A DNA stretch of 64,000 nt from Clostridiaceae bacterium (GTDB lineage: Bacteria > Bacillota > Clostridia > Lachnospirales > Lachnospiraceae): positions 51,805-115,804 of the forward strand of contig QXWR01000013.1 of the NCBI GenBank assembly GCA_009911065.1, in the 5' to 3' direction. This document shows, piece after piece, positions 1 to 9,609 of this stretch. Position 1 is the stretch's first letter. Each line of letters opens with the position of its first letter. The notes beneath the pieces were generated by a model. The model searched no databases. It was not told where the DNA came from and worked only from the letters and a program-made list of their open reading frames with translations. A program made the position numbers and the translations under genes.

Positions 1-214
1 AATTTCGGGACAATCCAATGACCTTTACCTGTTGGTCCTTCTCCGCCAACTGGCTCACAATCTCCAAACTACCATCCAAACTTCCATCATTGACAAACAA
101 CAGCTCATAATCCCAGGAAAGCCCGTCTAAAACTGGCTTGATTTCCTGATAAAACGCAGGAAGAGCCTGCTCCTCATTATATACCGATACCACTACGGAC
201 AATAATTTTCTCAT
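1..214 (-). CDS. Glycosyltransferase family 2, N-terminal part (cut by window edge)
   Basis: The first 71 residues are visible. They open with a beta-strand and VSVYNEE, the usual start of a GT-A fold family 2 glycosyltransferase, and carry VNDGSLDGS, where the nucleotide-sugar-binding aspartates normally sit. Such enzymes transfer a sugar from a nucleotide sugar to a lipid or glycan acceptor at the inner membrane face. The start codon overlaps the stop of the upstream licD-like gene as ATGA, so the two are probably translationally coupled in one polysaccharide operon. The C-terminal part lies outside the window, so DPM1/GtrB-like polyprenyl-phosphate transferases cannot be told from glycan-chain transferases. 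Confidence 0.85.
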   Translation of the reverse strand, partial: MRKLLSVVVSVYNEEQALPAFYQEIKPVLDGLSWDYELLFVNDGSLDGSLEIVSQLAEKDQQVKVIGLSRN

Positions 215-1059
215 GGTTTTTCCTGATTCACCTGAATTTCTATGGTTGAGTGGGCCGGAACCCGCTGTTCTTTTGGCGGCAGTTTTTGGTAATCCCCATA
301 AATTCCGGTCAGCATCTCGTGCCAGTGTTTCGGCGCCATCAGATTTACGTCGCAAAATTCCAAATCCACCACTTCTTCACACCACTTTCTCTGAACGGTC
401 ACATAGAGATAATCGGGCTGATAGTTGCTGTAATACATCAGGCTGCTTTTGCATTTTCGATCTTTTAATGCCAATTTCCGCTGAAGAACAAATAAAAGCT
501 TCATGGGAACCAGCCGTCCGGCTATGGACAATCCACGTACAGCTAATTTGTGAAACAGGCTGTACTTTCCAAAATCAAGATGATACCGATGGCCCATGGC
601 CATACCATAGATCATCTTGTGAAGAAACCTTGTGGTTTCGGCTTTTATCTTGTTTTGAGGCAGCACATCCATCACAAATAAATCCACCCACAGATGATTC
701 AGCTTTCCTTCATAGAACCGAACCTCCGGACTGTCTTTGTGAATCCGGCTGTTTTTATAATAAATCCGCGCCACAAAGTCGTAAAACCGCTGTCCTCCCT
801 TAAAATCCCAAGGCATCAAAAGCTCCATCGTATCTGGCAGTTCCCGCCGAACAACTTTTAAAAATGCCTCATAATTCTTTCTGGTAAAAGCCACATCTGC
901 ATCATCATCCCAGGGAATAAATCCCTGATGGCGAACGGCCCCTAAAAGAGAGCCGGAATCCAACATGTACTGAATCTTATATTTTCTGCAGATTCGGTCA
1001 ATTTCCTTTAAAATCTCTAAGCTGGCCTCATGGACCTTTGTCATGTCATATTGTGTCAT
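211..1059 (-). CDS. LicD-family phosphotransferase / nucleotidyltransferase-fold protein
   Basis: This 282-residue protein has the LicD signature near its N-terminus: a conserved LDSGSLLGAVRHQGFIPWDD stretch (about residues 33-52) with the DDD motif that binds metal in the nucleotidyltransferase fold. LicD proteins add phosphocholine or similar phospho-substituents to surface glycans and teichoic acids. The gene starts inside the TAATG overlap with the upstream rfbH stop and ends in an ATGA overlap with the next glycosyltransferase, so it is embedded in the polysaccharide operon. The transferred group is not known; no licA/licC choline-activation genes are visible here. Family assignment is firm, substrate is not. 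Confidence 0.85.
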   Translation of the reverse strand: MTQYDMTKVHEASLEILKEIDRICRKYKIQYMLDSGSLLGAVRHQGFIPWDDDADVAFTRKNYEAFLKVVRRELPDTMELLMPWDFKGGQRFYDFVARIYYKNSRIHKDSPEVRFYEGKLNHLWVDLFVMDVLPQNKIKAETTRFLHKMIYGMAMGHRYHLDFGKYSLFHKLAVRGLSIAGRLVPMKLLFVLQRKLALKDRKCKSSLMYYSNYQPDYLYVTVQRKWCEEVVDLEFCDVNLMAPKHWHEMLTGIYGDYQKLPPKEQRVPAHSTIEIQVNQEKP

Positions 1060-2483
1060 TACTTTCTGCTCTCCTGCTTTACAGCCTCATGAATTACCTG
1101 CGCCATATAGTCCAGCTTTTCCTCTGTCATTCCCGGATACACTCCCACCCAGAAAGTATCCTGCATAATCCGGTCTGTAACGGAAAGGGGTCCGGCAATC
1201 CGGTATCCGGTTTTCTCCCGGCGCATGGAATCAAAACAGGGATGACGGGTGAGATTGCCTGCAAAAAGCATCCGGGTCTGAATCCCTTTCTCCTCCACAT
1301 ACCGAACCACTGCCTTTCGGTCCACGCCCTCCCGGCAGGTCATCAGAAAACCAAACCAGCTGGGGGTGGAATCCGGACAAGGTTCCGGCAAAATCAGCTG
1401 TTCGTTTAAGTCTTCCAGGGCTTTTTTTAGGCGTTCAAAATTCCTGCGCCTTTTTTTAACAAACTCCGGAAATTTCTTTAACTGAGCGCACCCAATTGCT
1501 GCCTGCATATCCGTGGCCTTCAAATTATATCCAAAATGAGAGTACACATACTTGTGGTCATATCCCACCGGCAGCTCCCCATATTGTCGGTCAAACCGAT
1601 GACGGCAGGTATTGTCCATTCCCGGCGGACAAGAACAATCCCGGCCCCAGTCCCTAAGAGACCGGACGATTCGGTGAAGAAGGGGATGATTGGTGTACAC
1701 AGCGCCTCCCTCCCCCATGGTCATATGATGAGGGGGATAGAAACTGGACGTGCCAAGATCTCCTATAGTTCCAGTAAAATATTCTTTTTGGTCCAGCTGA
1801 TACCGGCTGCCCAGGGCATCGCAGTTATCCTCCACCAGCCACAATCCATGGCGGTCACAAAAGGATTTCACAGCTTTTAAATCAAACGGATTCCCAAGAG
1901 TATGGGCTATCATTACAGCCTTTGTCCGCTCTGAATAAGCTGCCTCCAGCTGGCTCACATCAATATTATACTGGGGAAGGGTCACATCCACAAAGACTGG
2001 CACTGCCCCATACTGAATGGCAGGCGCCACAGTGGTGGGAAATCCAGCTGCCACTGTGATCACTTCATCCCCCCGCCGAATCTGACGCTCTCCCAAAAGA
2101 GGTGAGGTCAATGCCATAAAAGCACATAGATTGGCAGAAGACCCGGAATTAACCAGAGAACAATATTTCACTCCCAAATATTTTGACAACCCCTGTTCAA
2201 ATTCATCCGTATACCGCCCTGAAGTGAGCCAGAACTCTAGGGCGCTGTCCACCAGGTTCACCATCTCTTTTTCATCGTACACCCGGGAAGCATAGGAAAT
2301 CCTCTCCCCAGGCACATAAGGCTTTTCCTGTGTCTGATGATACTTCTCATAATATCTGGCAACCAGATTAAGAATCTCCTGCCGATCCTGCTGCTGTGTT
2401 TTCTCCAAAGGTCTGCTCTCCTTTCCCTTCTGTCCAAAATCATTTTTCCTTGACTTTTCCCCCACAGATTTAATAACTGCCAA
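1059..2483 (-). CDS. rfbH: CDP-4-keto-6-deoxy-D-glucose 3-dehydrase (E1, RfbH-like)
   Basis: The 474-residue protein belongs to the DegT/DnrJ/EryC1/StrS PLP fold. RfbH/E1 enzymes are PMP- and iron-sulfur-dependent dehydrases that remove the C3 hydroxyl of CDP-4-keto-6-deoxyglucose, the committing step to 3,6-dideoxyhexoses. The sequence has [16 protein letters not shown] around residues 247-262. The HH at 252-253 stands where ordinary sugar aminotransferases carry the PLP-binding lysine, the hallmark of this dehydrase. It follows rfbG with a 14-base overlap and rfbF before that, completing the first three CDP-dideoxysugar steps. The first roughly 35 residues are charged and poorly conserved-looking, so a slightly later start is possible. 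No E3 reductase (rfbI/ascD) is visible in the window. Confidence 0.9.
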   Translation of the reverse strand: MAVIKSVGEKSRKNDFGQKGKESRPLEKTQQQDRQEILNLVARYYEKYHQTQEKPYVPGERISYASRVYDEKEMVNLVDSALEFWLTSGRYTDEFEQGLSKYLGVKYCSLVNSGSSANLCAFMALTSPLLGERQIRRGDEVITVAAGFPTTVAPAIQYGAVPVFVDVTLPQYNIDVSQLEAAYSERTKAVMIAHTLGNPFDLKAVKSFCDRHGLWLVEDNCDALGSRYQLDQKEYFTGTIGDLGTSSFYPPHHMTMGEGGAVYTNHPLLHRIVRSLRDWGRDCSCPPGMDNTCRHRFDRQYGELPVGYDHKYVYSHFGYNLKATDMQAAIGCAQLKKFPEFVKKRRRNFERLKKALEDLNEQLILPEPCPDSTPSWFGFLMTCREGVDRKAVVRYVEEKGIQTRMLFAGNLTRHPCFDSMRREKTGYRIAGPLSVTDRIMQDTFWVGVYPGMTEEKLDYMAQVIHEAVKQESRK

Positions 2484-3531
2484 TCTGCCGGTCCATCACT
2501 GCCAGTATTTCCTCTCCCTCAAGATAAGCCTTTGACCACTCTACAGTCAGTTCCAAGGCTTCCCGAATATTCCATCTGGGACGCCATCCCAGCACATGTT
2601 TTAATTTCGAACAGTCAAGCTTTAGGAAATTTGCTTCATGGGGTCCCCCGTCTCCTTGGCTGACCCACCTGGCCTCCTGTCCCCAAAGCTCACAAAATAC
2701 TGTCGCCAGCTGACCAGTTGTCACACAATCACAGTCATCTGGTCCTACATTATAATACCCTTCCACCGTTCGGTCCTCATATTGTCTCTGAACAATCTGC
2801 AAATATACAAACAGCGGCTCCAGCACATGCTGATAAGGGCGGATGGAATCCGGATTCCGCACCACAATCTCCTGTTTCCTTCCCATAGCCCGCACACAGT
2901 CCGGTATAATCCGGTCATTGGCAAAATCACCTCCGCCAATCACATTTCCCGCTCTGGCAGTGGAAACGGCACAAAGATTGTTTTGAAAAAAGGATTTTTT
3001 ATAGCTGTGGGTCACTAATTCGGAACAGGACTTGCTGTTGGAATAAGGATCATATCCATCTAAGGGATCACATTCCCGATACCCGTACTCCCATTCCCGG
3101 TTCTCATAAACCTTGTCCGTGGTTACATTAAGCACAGACCGGACACAGGGAAACAGCCGCACACACTCTAACAAATTTACAGTTCCCATAACATTTGTCT
3201 CATACGTATACACCGGATCTTTATACGAGTCCCGCACAATTGGCTGTGCCGCCAAATGAAATACCAGCTCCGGAGAAACATCCCCAAACACCTGCATCAG
3301 ATGATTCCGATCCCGAATATCGCCAATTCTGGAATCCATCAAATCTTCCAGACCTGCAATTTGAAACAGAGACGGGTCTGTAGGCGGCTTTAGGGAATAT
3401 CCAGTCACTTTGGCTCCTGCCAAGGTCAAAATCCTGCATAGCCAGGTTCCCTTAAAACCTGTGTGGCCTGTAACCAAGACCCGCCGTCCCTGATAAAATT
3501 GTCTGCATTCCTCTAAATGATACATCTTCAC
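2470..3531 (-). CDS. rfbG: CDP-glucose 4,6-dehydratase
   Basis: This 353-residue extended short-chain dehydrogenase has the NAD-binding GHTGFKG motif at about residues 22-28 and the catalytic Tyr-Lys pair in [11 protein letters not shown]. The start [20 protein letters not shown] is typical of RfbG rather than of dTDP- or UDP-sugar dehydratases. The enzyme converts CDP-glucose to CDP-4-keto-6-deoxyglucose in the cytoplasm. It lies between the gene that makes its substrate (rfbF) and the gene that uses its product (rfbH, overlapping by 14 bases). Length matches the family. Confidence 0.93.
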   Translation of the reverse strand: MKMYHLEECRQFYQGRRVLVTGHTGFKGTWLCRILTLAGAKVTGYSLKPPTDPSLFQIAGLEDLMDSRIGDIRDRNHLMQVFGDVSPELVFHLAAQPIVRDSYKDPVYTYETNVMGTVNLLECVRLFPCVRSVLNVTTDKVYENREWEYGYRECDPLDGYDPYSNSKSCSELVTHSYKKSFFQNNLCAVSTARAGNVIGGGDFANDRIIPDCVRAMGRKQEIVVRNPDSIRPYQHVLEPLFVYLQIVQRQYEDRTVEGYYNVGPDDCDCVTTGQLATVFCELWGQEARWVSQGDGGPHEANFLKLDCSKLKHVLGWRPRWNIREALELTVEWSKAYLEGEEILAVMDRQIGSY

Positions 3532-3576
3532 TCTCCTGTTTTCCCTTATCCATGAGAAATGGATACGCTCTGGTAA

Positions 3577-4353
3577 CTATACCTTCCAGATTTTCCAAGG
3601 CGCCTTTTTTGACTGCCACATTTTCTCCAACAACTGCATCTCCCTCTGAGTATCCATGCACTGCCAGAATCCATCATGGAAAAAGGACATCAGCTGTCCT
3701 TCTGCCACCAGCTGTTCCATCGGTCCCTTTTCAAATACCGTTCCATCTCCTTCCAGATAATCGAAAATTTCCGGATTCATCACCATAAATCCCCCGCTGA
3801 TGATTGCCCCATCTGTATATGACTTTTCCCGAAAAGAACGGACCACATGATCTTTGCCCACATCCAGCACTCCCTTTTGCTGGCCAATGTTAATTGTAGT
3901 CAATGTGGCTGTTTTTTTGTGGGCTTTATGAAACTCTGCCAGAGCATGAAGATCTACGGTAGACACCGCATCTCCGTAAGTGAGCATAAAAGGTTCCTCT
4001 CCAATATAAGGCTGGATTCGCTTCACCCGCCCTCCGGTCATGGTATGCAGACCTGTGTCCACCAAAGTCACTCTCCATGGTTCGGAATAATTGTTGTGAA
4101 CCTCCATTTTATTATTTGCTAAATCAAAAGTTACATCCGACGTATGAAGAAAATAATCTGCAAAAAATTCCTTCACCACATATTGTTTGTATCCCAGACA
4201 GATAATAAACTCATGAAATCCAAACTCTGAATAGTATTTCATAATGTGCCACAAAATCGGACGGCCGCCGATCTCAATCATTGGTTTTGGTTTCAGATGG
4301 CTTTCCTCACTGATTCGTGTCCCCAGCCCTCCTGCCAGTATCACTACTTTCAT
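3577..4353 (-). CDS. rfbF: Glucose-1-phosphate cytidylyltransferase
   Basis: A 258-residue nucleotidyltransferase that makes CDP-glucose from CTP and glucose-1-phosphate. It starts MKVVILAGGLGTRISEE, with the LAGGLGTR nucleotide-binding loop, followed by KPKPMIEIGGRPILWHIMK, which distinguishes RfbF from dTDP-glucose and UDP-glucose pyrophosphorylases. Length is that of the family (about 257). It is the first of three consecutive CDP-dideoxysugar genes, 45 bases ahead of rfbG. The phosphoglucomutase at 24.5-26.2 kb could supply its glucose-1-phosphate, but that is inference. Confidence 0.94.
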   Translation of the reverse strand: MKVVILAGGLGTRISEESHLKPKPMIEIGGRPILWHIMKYYSEFGFHEFIICLGYKQYVVKEFFADYFLHTSDVTFDLANNKMEVHNNYSEPWRVTLVDTGLHTMTGGRVKRIQPYIGEEPFMLTYGDAVSTVDLHALAEFHKAHKKTATLTTINIGQQKGVLDVGKDHVVRSFREKSYTDGAIISGGFMVMNPEIFDYLEGDGTVFEKGPMEQLVAEGQLMSFFHDGFWQCMDTQREMQLLEKMWQSKKAPWKIWKV

Positions 4354-4397
4354 TCTATATTTCTCCTCTGATGCCTGACCACTGACTAAATACAGCC

Positions 4398-4412
4398 TTC
4401 AGACACGCTCTA
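4398..4412 (+). repeat. Dispersed 15-mer repeat, copy 1
   Basis: TTCAGACACGCTCTA, identical to copies at 21924-21938 (reverse complement) and 53494-53508. It lies in the 64-base gap between rfbF and the membrane-protein gene, just past the latter's stop codon. Confidence 0.75.
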
Positions 4413-4417
4413 ACGCT

Positions 4418-6298
4418 CTAATCCGCCCACATGGCAAGAATTGCCGCCAGACGGGTCTCCCCCCGCTGTTCTCTCGCACTCTTTATATAAAAGTTTGTCC
4501 GAAATTCCAGGGTCAAAGTTTCAAAAGGCAAAGTCTGAATGGATCTGCGCACCGGATTCTGCTCCATTTCCAGATAGATTTCCGGCTCTCCATTCACATA
4601 AATGGTAATCCACTGATCCTCCTCAAGCTCTCCCGGATAGAAAAACTCCATCTCAACGACACCAGTGGAACCTGCCATAACCTGCACTTTGGCCTGTTCA
4701 TCCATCCACCCGTCCTCATAATATCCATAAATGCCGCGGCATTTCAGCTGTCTCATAGCACGGGTCACATCCTGGTATCCGTTTCGCTCCGGTTCCTCCT
4801 GCAGTACCAGCATATCTCCGGAAATCAGACCAATCTGACGAATATCATCCACATGAATCAGGCTGGTTCCCTCTGCCTTTTTCTTTGAATCAAACACTTT
4901 AAAAAAAGTCTTCCTGGTAAAATCATCTACATCCAAATCATTGCCAATGACATAAATGGTTTTCCCAAAAATCTGGTCTCCATAAGTTCCGTAGGTCTCT
5001 TCTGCCAGAGAATTGTATTGCTGCTGATGTAACATACAGGAAAGGTTCGGAATAAACTCCCGATAATAAAGTTCTGCCGGAAACATCAGAATCCCATAGA
5101 AAAACAACATGGCAAGATAAGCCACTGCCTGCATCCAGGTCCCTTCCTGAACCATTCTTTCTGTAAGAACCCCATACATCCAGGAAAGATACAAAAGTCC
5201 TGCCCCATAAGACACATAAGCACCATACAGTTCTCCCATGGAACCTGCGCTCATGCCGGAAAACCCAAACAGAACAAAGCCAATAAATAGAATGCTTCCG
5301 CTCAGATACCCACCGCAATGTTTCCATTCCTGGATGACCTTTGTAAAAAATGCTACCAAAAACATCAAAAGCATCAAATCGGCCGCCCCAATTAACAGCA
5401 TAATTCCAAGAGGCGCCTGACGATAACTGGGACCGGACAAATATTCTGGCCCTGTGTGAATGCCAAATAAATAAGCTCCCTGACGAATGACATTTTGTAT
5501 TCGCTCTCCAAAAGAAACCGAAACCATATCCGGCTCCTGCCCAGGTGTCAAAAATCTTCTTTCTGCTATAAATCGGCCTGCTGTCAACTGCAGCATCTGG
5601 AATGCTCCGCAAATTCCCACAGGAATGGCCCAAAGCTTTCCTTTCCTCACTTTCCGGCACAACAATGCCCACAAAAACAGAGGAAACAGCACCCAAAATC
5701 GTTCATGGACCAGACAGATGCCTAAATACAGGCCACACGCCCCGTAAAATGTCCGGTAATCCTTTCCCCCGTGGTCCATGGAAAAAACACAAAGCAAATA
5801 CAAAATTCCTATAGCCATCCAAAGGGCCATAATTTCCATCAGACCGCTTAACCGCCCGATCTGGTAATGAGACATTCGGGAAGCCAAAAAAGCCAGTCCG
5901 CAAAAAAGTCCCACATAAAAGGAATGACTGAAATGCTTTCCCATTCGATATAAAGTAAATGCAATTCCTGCATTCAGAAGCAGATGAACCGGCACAATCC
6001 ATGTAATATGAGTCCCCACAGCTTTTAGTTCCAGCCAGACGGCCAGATGATACAGAAACCGCGTATTTCCCAAAGAAAACAAGTATTTCCACAAGGGCAG
6101 CTCTCCATAACAGGACCACAGCCTTAAATCTTCCGTACAAAGCCCCTGAATCTGAATGCTTTGATTTATCCACAATGCAAATCCAGTCAGAAGAATCATA
6201 ACTGCCAGATCATTTTTCCATCTGCCTGCCATTCTCCACCGCTCTACATGTTTGTTATCCCAGGAATCCCGGACTCCTGCCATCTGCTGTTCTCTCAT
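4418..6298 (-). CDS. Large multi-pass membrane protein of the polysaccharide operon (possible GT-C-like enzyme)
   Basis: About 626 residues. The first two-thirds hold roughly ten or more hydrophobic helices; the last roughly 200 residues are soluble and beta-rich. After the first helix comes a short loop with LCTEDLRLW, and GT-C glycosyltransferases often carry an acidic motif in that loop, but this is only a topological resemblance. The likely start is the ATG at 6298, in an ATGA overlap with the upstream glycosyltransferase stop and 12 bases after GGAGG; an in-frame ATG at 6319 has no ribosome site. Its operon position suggests glycan assembly or modification. I do not recognise a defined family. 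Confidence 0.7.
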   Translation of the reverse strand: MREQQMAGVRDSWDNKHVERWRMAGRWKNDLAVMILLTGFALWINQSIQIQGLCTEDLRLWSCYGELPLWKYLFSLGNTRFLYHLAVWLELKAVGTHITWIVPVHLLLNAGIAFTLYRMGKHFSHSFYVGLFCGLAFLASRMSHYQIGRLSGLMEIMALWMAIGILYLLCVFSMDHGGKDYRTFYGACGLYLGICLVHERFWVLFPLFLWALLCRKVRKGKLWAIPVGICGAFQMLQLTAGRFIAERRFLTPGQEPDMVSVSFGERIQNVIRQGAYLFGIHTGPEYLSGPSYRQAPLGIMLLIGAADLMLLMFLVAFFTKVIQEWKHCGGYLSGSILFIGFVLFGFSGMSAGSMGELYGAYVSYGAGLLYLSWMYGVLTERMVQEGTWMQAVAYLAMLFFYGILMFPAELYYREFIPNLSCMLHQQQYNSLAEETYGTYGDQIFGKTIYVIGNDLDVDDFTRKTFFKVFDSKKKAEGTSLIHVDDIRQIGLISGDMLVLQEEPERNGYQDVTRAMRQLKCRGIYGYYEDGWMDEQAKVQVMAGSTGVVEMEFFYPGELEEDQWITIYVNGEPEIYLEMEQNPVRRSIQTLPFETLTLEFRTNFYIKSAREQRGETRLAAILAMWAD

Positions 6299-7101
6299 TC
6301 CTTTTTGTATCCTCCGCATGATTCATATGCGCCGTAAGCCTTCTGATAAAATACCATCAGCATCCGGGCCGCTGGCTTCGGCCAAATCTTCTGATACATG
6401 GCAAGCTCTTCCTCGTAACGCCGGTGATTCTGAATACAGGCTGTTGTCGTTGCCCCGGAATGAATCCGGTAACAGATCAGCGGCTTTTCCTCACACACAA
6501 ACCTGCCGGGAAGCTTTGCCAGCCTCCACATTGTATCCCAATCCAGGGCAAACTTATAAGAAGACCGAAATAACGGCATTTCTAAAATTTCTTTGTTATA
6601 CGTACAGGACGGACAGATGATGGGATTGCCCATCACAAGAGCCGCCTGTTTTATCCAAGATTTACAAGAAAGACTCTTAAACCGCAAAGGCAGGCGAAGC
6701 AGTTTTTTCACTTGCTGCACCACCCCTCCGGTTTCAAGTTTTCCATTTTTCCGTACAACACAGTCTGAGGAAAATACAGATGTGTCTGGATATTTTTCCC
6801 AACATCTCTGCACATATTTTCCATAATCTCTGTGATACTCATCATCCTGATGTACGATTGTCACCAGATGAGCGTCTGCCTGTTGATACGCGAAATTCCA
6901 GTCCTCCAAAATGTCGCTCTCCCCTTGCCGGACAAGCAACGGAATGTTGTATTTTTGGGCCATTGCTTCCAGATAGAGACTTGGAGTAGAAGTACATAAA
7001 ATAATATTTCCCGGAACGGTCTGTCTTTTTAAAGACCGGATGCATGCTTCTAAATAAGGAGAATCCTTATATGCACAGACTGCAAATGTATGGCTTAACA
7101 T
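6295..7101 (-). CDS. Glycosyltransferase family 2
   Basis: About 268 residues. The N-terminus reads HTFAVCAYKDSPYLEACI, a GT-A fold opening, and a DXD-like HQDDEYH lies where the metal and nucleotide sugar bind. The CDWDTMWRLAK-like region after the centre (sequence FALDWDTMWRL) resembles the acceptor-side segment of family 2 enzymes that build capsules or cell-wall glycans. The start at 7101 is chosen because GGAGG lies 5 bases upstream; in-frame ATGs further upstream lack that spacing. The stop overlaps the next gene by ATGA. Donor and acceptor are unknown; CDP-dideoxyhexose or GDP-heptose made by the neighbours are obvious candidates. Confidence 0.86.
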   Translation of the reverse strand: MLSHTFAVCAYKDSPYLEACIRSLKRQTVPGNIILCTSTPSLYLEAMAQKYNIPLLVRQGESDILEDWNFAYQQADAHLVTIVHQDDEYHRDYGKYVQRCWEKYPDTSVFSSDCVVRKNGKLETGGVVQQVKKLLRLPLRFKSLSCKSWIKQAALVMGNPIICPSCTYNKEILEMPLFRSSYKFALDWDTMWRLAKLPGRFVCEEKPLICYRIHSGATTTACIQNHRRYEEELAMYQKIWPKPAARMLMVFYQKAYGAYESCGGYKKE

Positions 7102-7202
7102 TCTTTCCTCCATATATCGGCGTTTCCTGTCCCTTTTGCGGCGTCCCATGGACAACAGCTGGGATCAGCCATGATAAAAAGCAGATTTTCAGCCGCGCCA
7201 TT

Positions 7203-7847
7203 TTAAAAAAACCGTTCTTCCAGTAACAGACAAAGGGTATGATACACTGGCAGATGAAGTTCCTGAATCTTAAAAGTATCCTGCTCCGGCACAATCACCG
7301 CCACGTCTGCACGGGTTCCCAGCACACCCCCATCTTTCCCTGTAAGTCCAATGACAGACATTCCCTTTGCCTTTGCCGCTGTCACCGCATAATCCACATT
7401 TTTTGCGTTTCCAGATGTGGAGATCCCTAAAAACACGTCTCCTGGGTTGCCATATCCCCACACTTGCTGGGCGTACACCAAATCTCCATCTACATCATTG
7501 GCAAACGCTGTGGAAAGTCCCGGATGTCCGTTTAATGCAATGGCCGCAAGTGCGCCCTGTAACTTCTCCGCCAGAATTTCTCCCTGTTTGCCGCCTTCTT
7601 CTTTGAGCCGCTCCTGGAAAGATTCCGGCAGTCTCCTGGGCTTAACAAATCCCTTCATCAGCTCCCCTACAATATGCTCTGCATCTGCACAGCTGCCCCC
7701 ATTTCCAGCGACCAAAAGCTTCCCGCCGCCCATGTAGCAGGCTTCCAATATTCCATAGGCGCTCCAAAGGGCTTCCTCCACCGGTTTTAAAACCGGATAG
7801 CGGTCCATCAGTTCCTCCATTATCCTTTTTTGTCTGTCGTTTGGCAT
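7203..7847 (-). CDS. gmhA: Sedoheptulose-7-phosphate isomerase (phosphoheptose isomerase, SIS domain)
   Basis: About 214 residues. The protein has the SIS-domain phosphosugar site GNGGSCADAEHIVGEL and the later LGISTSGNAKNV loop, both typical of GmhA. It isomerises sedoheptulose-7-phosphate to D-glycero-D-manno-heptose-7-phosphate. I place the start at the ATG at 7847, 14 bases after GAGGAGG and just past the gmhB stop; an ATG at 7889 would overlap gmhB and has a weaker site. It is longer in the middle than E. coli GmhA, with a KPRRLPESFQERLKEEGG insertion seen in heptose clusters of other Firmicutes. Last gene of the hddC-hddA-gmhB-gmhA set. Confidence 0.9.
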   Translation of the reverse strand: MPNDRQKRIMEELMDRYPVLKPVEEALWSAYGILEACYMGGGKLLVAGNGGSCADAEHIVGELMKGFVKPRRLPESFQERLKEEGGKQGEILAEKLQGALAAIALNGHPGLSTAFANDVDGDLVYAQQVWGYGNPGDVFLGISTSGNAKNVDYAVTAAKAKGMSVIGLTGKDGGVLGTRADVAVIVPEQDTFKIQELHLPVYHTLCLLLEERFF

Positions 7848-7866
7848 AATTTCGACTTTTTCCTCC

Positions 7867-8469
7867 TCACCTGAGTGATCTGCTCTCATATTCACTTTTA
7901 AGTATTTTACAGGCGGCGTCAATAAGTGTTTCCGCGTAAAAATCATAGGGCAAACTCCTTTCCTCACAGCCGTTTTCCATCTGTTCTTTACGGATTTGGG
8001 ACCCATAGCCAGTTCCCACCAAAATGGTGTACACGCCGTAATTTTTTCCGGCTTCCACATCCGACCATTTATCTCCGATCATCCAGGAACGGCTTTTGTC
8101 TACCTGTAAAACCTGTTCTGCCATCTCAAACATCCCGGTATCTGGTTTCCGGCATCTGCATTCTTTTTTGTAAATTCCCTGTCCGCAGACAGGATGATGA
8201 GGGCAATAAAAAAAATAATCAATGCCTGCACCCAAAGGGCTTAGGCATTCATTGATATATTGATGAAGTTCCTGCACATCAGACTCTGGAAAATATCCCC
8301 GCGCCACCCCTGCCTGGTTCGTCACCACCACAATCTTGTACCCTGCTTCTTTCAGCATACGGATTGCCTCTGGCACTCCTTCTAAAATCTTCAAGTCCTC
8401 TTTCCGGTGTAAATAATGTACTTCCTCATTTAAAGTTCCATCCCGGTCCAAAAATATTACCCGTTCCAT
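7867..8469 (-). CDS. gmhB: D-glycero-D-manno-heptose 1,7-bisphosphate 7-phosphatase
   Basis: A 200-residue HAD-superfamily phosphatase. It starts with the nucleophile motif FLDRDGTLN (first Asp attacks phosphate), has the HAD Thr in VVTNQAGVARG, a zinc-loop with Cys and His residues (YCPHHPVCG and KKECRCRKP) and the acidic motif MIGDKWSDVEAG. These are the standard GmhB features. It removes the C7 phosphate from heptose-1,7-bisphosphate. The C-terminal roughly 50 residues run slightly longer than E. coli GmhB. It sits between hddA and gmhA in the same operon. Confidence 0.92.
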   Translation of the reverse strand: MERVIFLDRDGTLNEEVHYLHRKEDLKILEGVPEAIRMLKEAGYKIVVVTNQAGVARGYFPESDVQELHQYINECLSPLGAGIDYFFYCPHHPVCGQGIYKKECRCRKPDTGMFEMAEQVLQVDKSRSWMIGDKWSDVEAGKNYGVYTILVGTGYGSQIRKEQMENGCEERSLPYDFYAETLIDAACKILKSEYESRSLR

Positions 8470-8538
8470 TTCCTGTCTGCTCCCGTCTGAAAAACTGTTT
8501 TAAATGCCCAAAGTCAATCCAGTTATTGGGAACCGTTT

Positions 8539-9609
8539 CTAAAAGTGAAATTCATAATCTCCGTTTACGGTCTTCACTTTCACCAAGTCATAGTCCCAAC
8601 GATGTTCATCTGCCACCCATGCTTGTGCGCCCCGCAGTTCAAAATTCCAGTCGGATAACTGTCCTCCTGCCTTTTCCATCCGGGCCGCCACTTTATGGCG
8701 TACATTATAGGGACAATACACCAGCAAAAAGCCCCCGCCTCCGGCACCTAACAGCTTTCCGCCCAAAGCCCCGGCCTTTATTGCTTCTTCATACAGCTGG
8801 TCGATTTGGGGATTTGTAATCTTGTTGCTCATCCGCTTTTTGCTCTGCCATCCATAGTCCAAAAGCTTCCCGAAATTGTGAAGATTTCCTTTTAACAATT
8901 CATCCTTCATGGCATATGCCAATGCCTTTACCTCGCACATGGCGTCAAAGGCATCTTTTTTCTCATAATTTTTCACCTGGTCTTTGATAATATTGGCGGA
9001 AACATGGATATGGCCAGTATAACATAATAACAAATTGTACTGCAGCTCATGGATAATGTCCTTTTTTATCCGCAGGGGATTTACTACCACATTATTTCTG
9101 CCATGGAACTCAATAAAATTAAACCCGCCAAAAGTGGAAGCATACTGGTCCTGATAACCGCCGTCAATCTTCAAATCTTTCCGCTCCACACCGTATGCCA
9201 AATCTGCCAGACCATAACCGTCCAGTTCCACACCCTTCCACCGGGCCATGGCAATCAAAAGAGCTACCATCACCGTGGAGGACGTTCCCAGACCAGAACC
9301 GGGAGGGGCATCGCACTGTAAATATACCTCACAGCCCTGGTCAATCTCCATGGCCTTTAAGGCCGCTGTCACCAGGTCCAGCCGTCCGTCATACACATAA
9401 TTCTCTTTGGCATTATACTTGACGGTCATATCAAAATCAAGGGAATGTACAATAATCTGGTCATCCTTTCGGGGGACGATAGAACAATAGGCATATTTAT
9501 TGATGGTACTGCCAATAATGGCCCCTCCCTGCTCCACACAGAAAGGCTCTACGTCGGTTCCACCGCCGCCAAAGCTTATCCGCAAAGGCGCTCTTCCTCT
9601 GATTACCAT
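8539..9609 (-). CDS. hddA: D-glycero-alpha-D-manno-heptose-7-phosphate kinase (GHMP family)
   Basis: A 356-residue GHMP kinase. It opens with RAPLRISFGGGGTDVEPF and carries the ATP-binding loop PPGSGLGTSSTVMVALL, followed by GALGGKLLGAGGGGFLLVY near the C-terminus. This set defines the HddA branch. It phosphorylates C1 of heptose-7-phosphate in the GDP-heptose route. The start codon lies inside the last codons of hddC (7-base overlap, ATGGTAA), so the two are translationally coupled. Use of HddA rather than HldE indicates the alpha-anomer/GDP-heptose pathway rather than ADP-heptose; that reading rests on known pathways, not on assay. Confidence 0.9.
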   Translation of the reverse strand: MVIRGRAPLRISFGGGGTDVEPFCVEQGGAIIGSTINKYAYCSIVPRKDDQIIVHSLDFDMTVKYNAKENYVYDGRLDLVTAALKAMEIDQGCEVYLQCDAPPGSGLGTSSTVMVALLIAMARWKGVELDGYGLADLAYGVERKDLKIDGGYQDQYASTFGGFNFIEFHGRNNVVVNPLRIKKDIIHELQYNLLLCYTGHIHVSANIIKDQVKNYEKKDAFDAMCEVKALAYAMKDELLKGNLHNFGKLLDYGWQSKKRMSNKITNPQIDQLYEEAIKAGALGGKLLGAGGGGFLLVYCPYNVRHKVAARMEKAGGQLSDWNFELRGAQAWVADEHRWDYDLVKVKTVNGDYEFHF

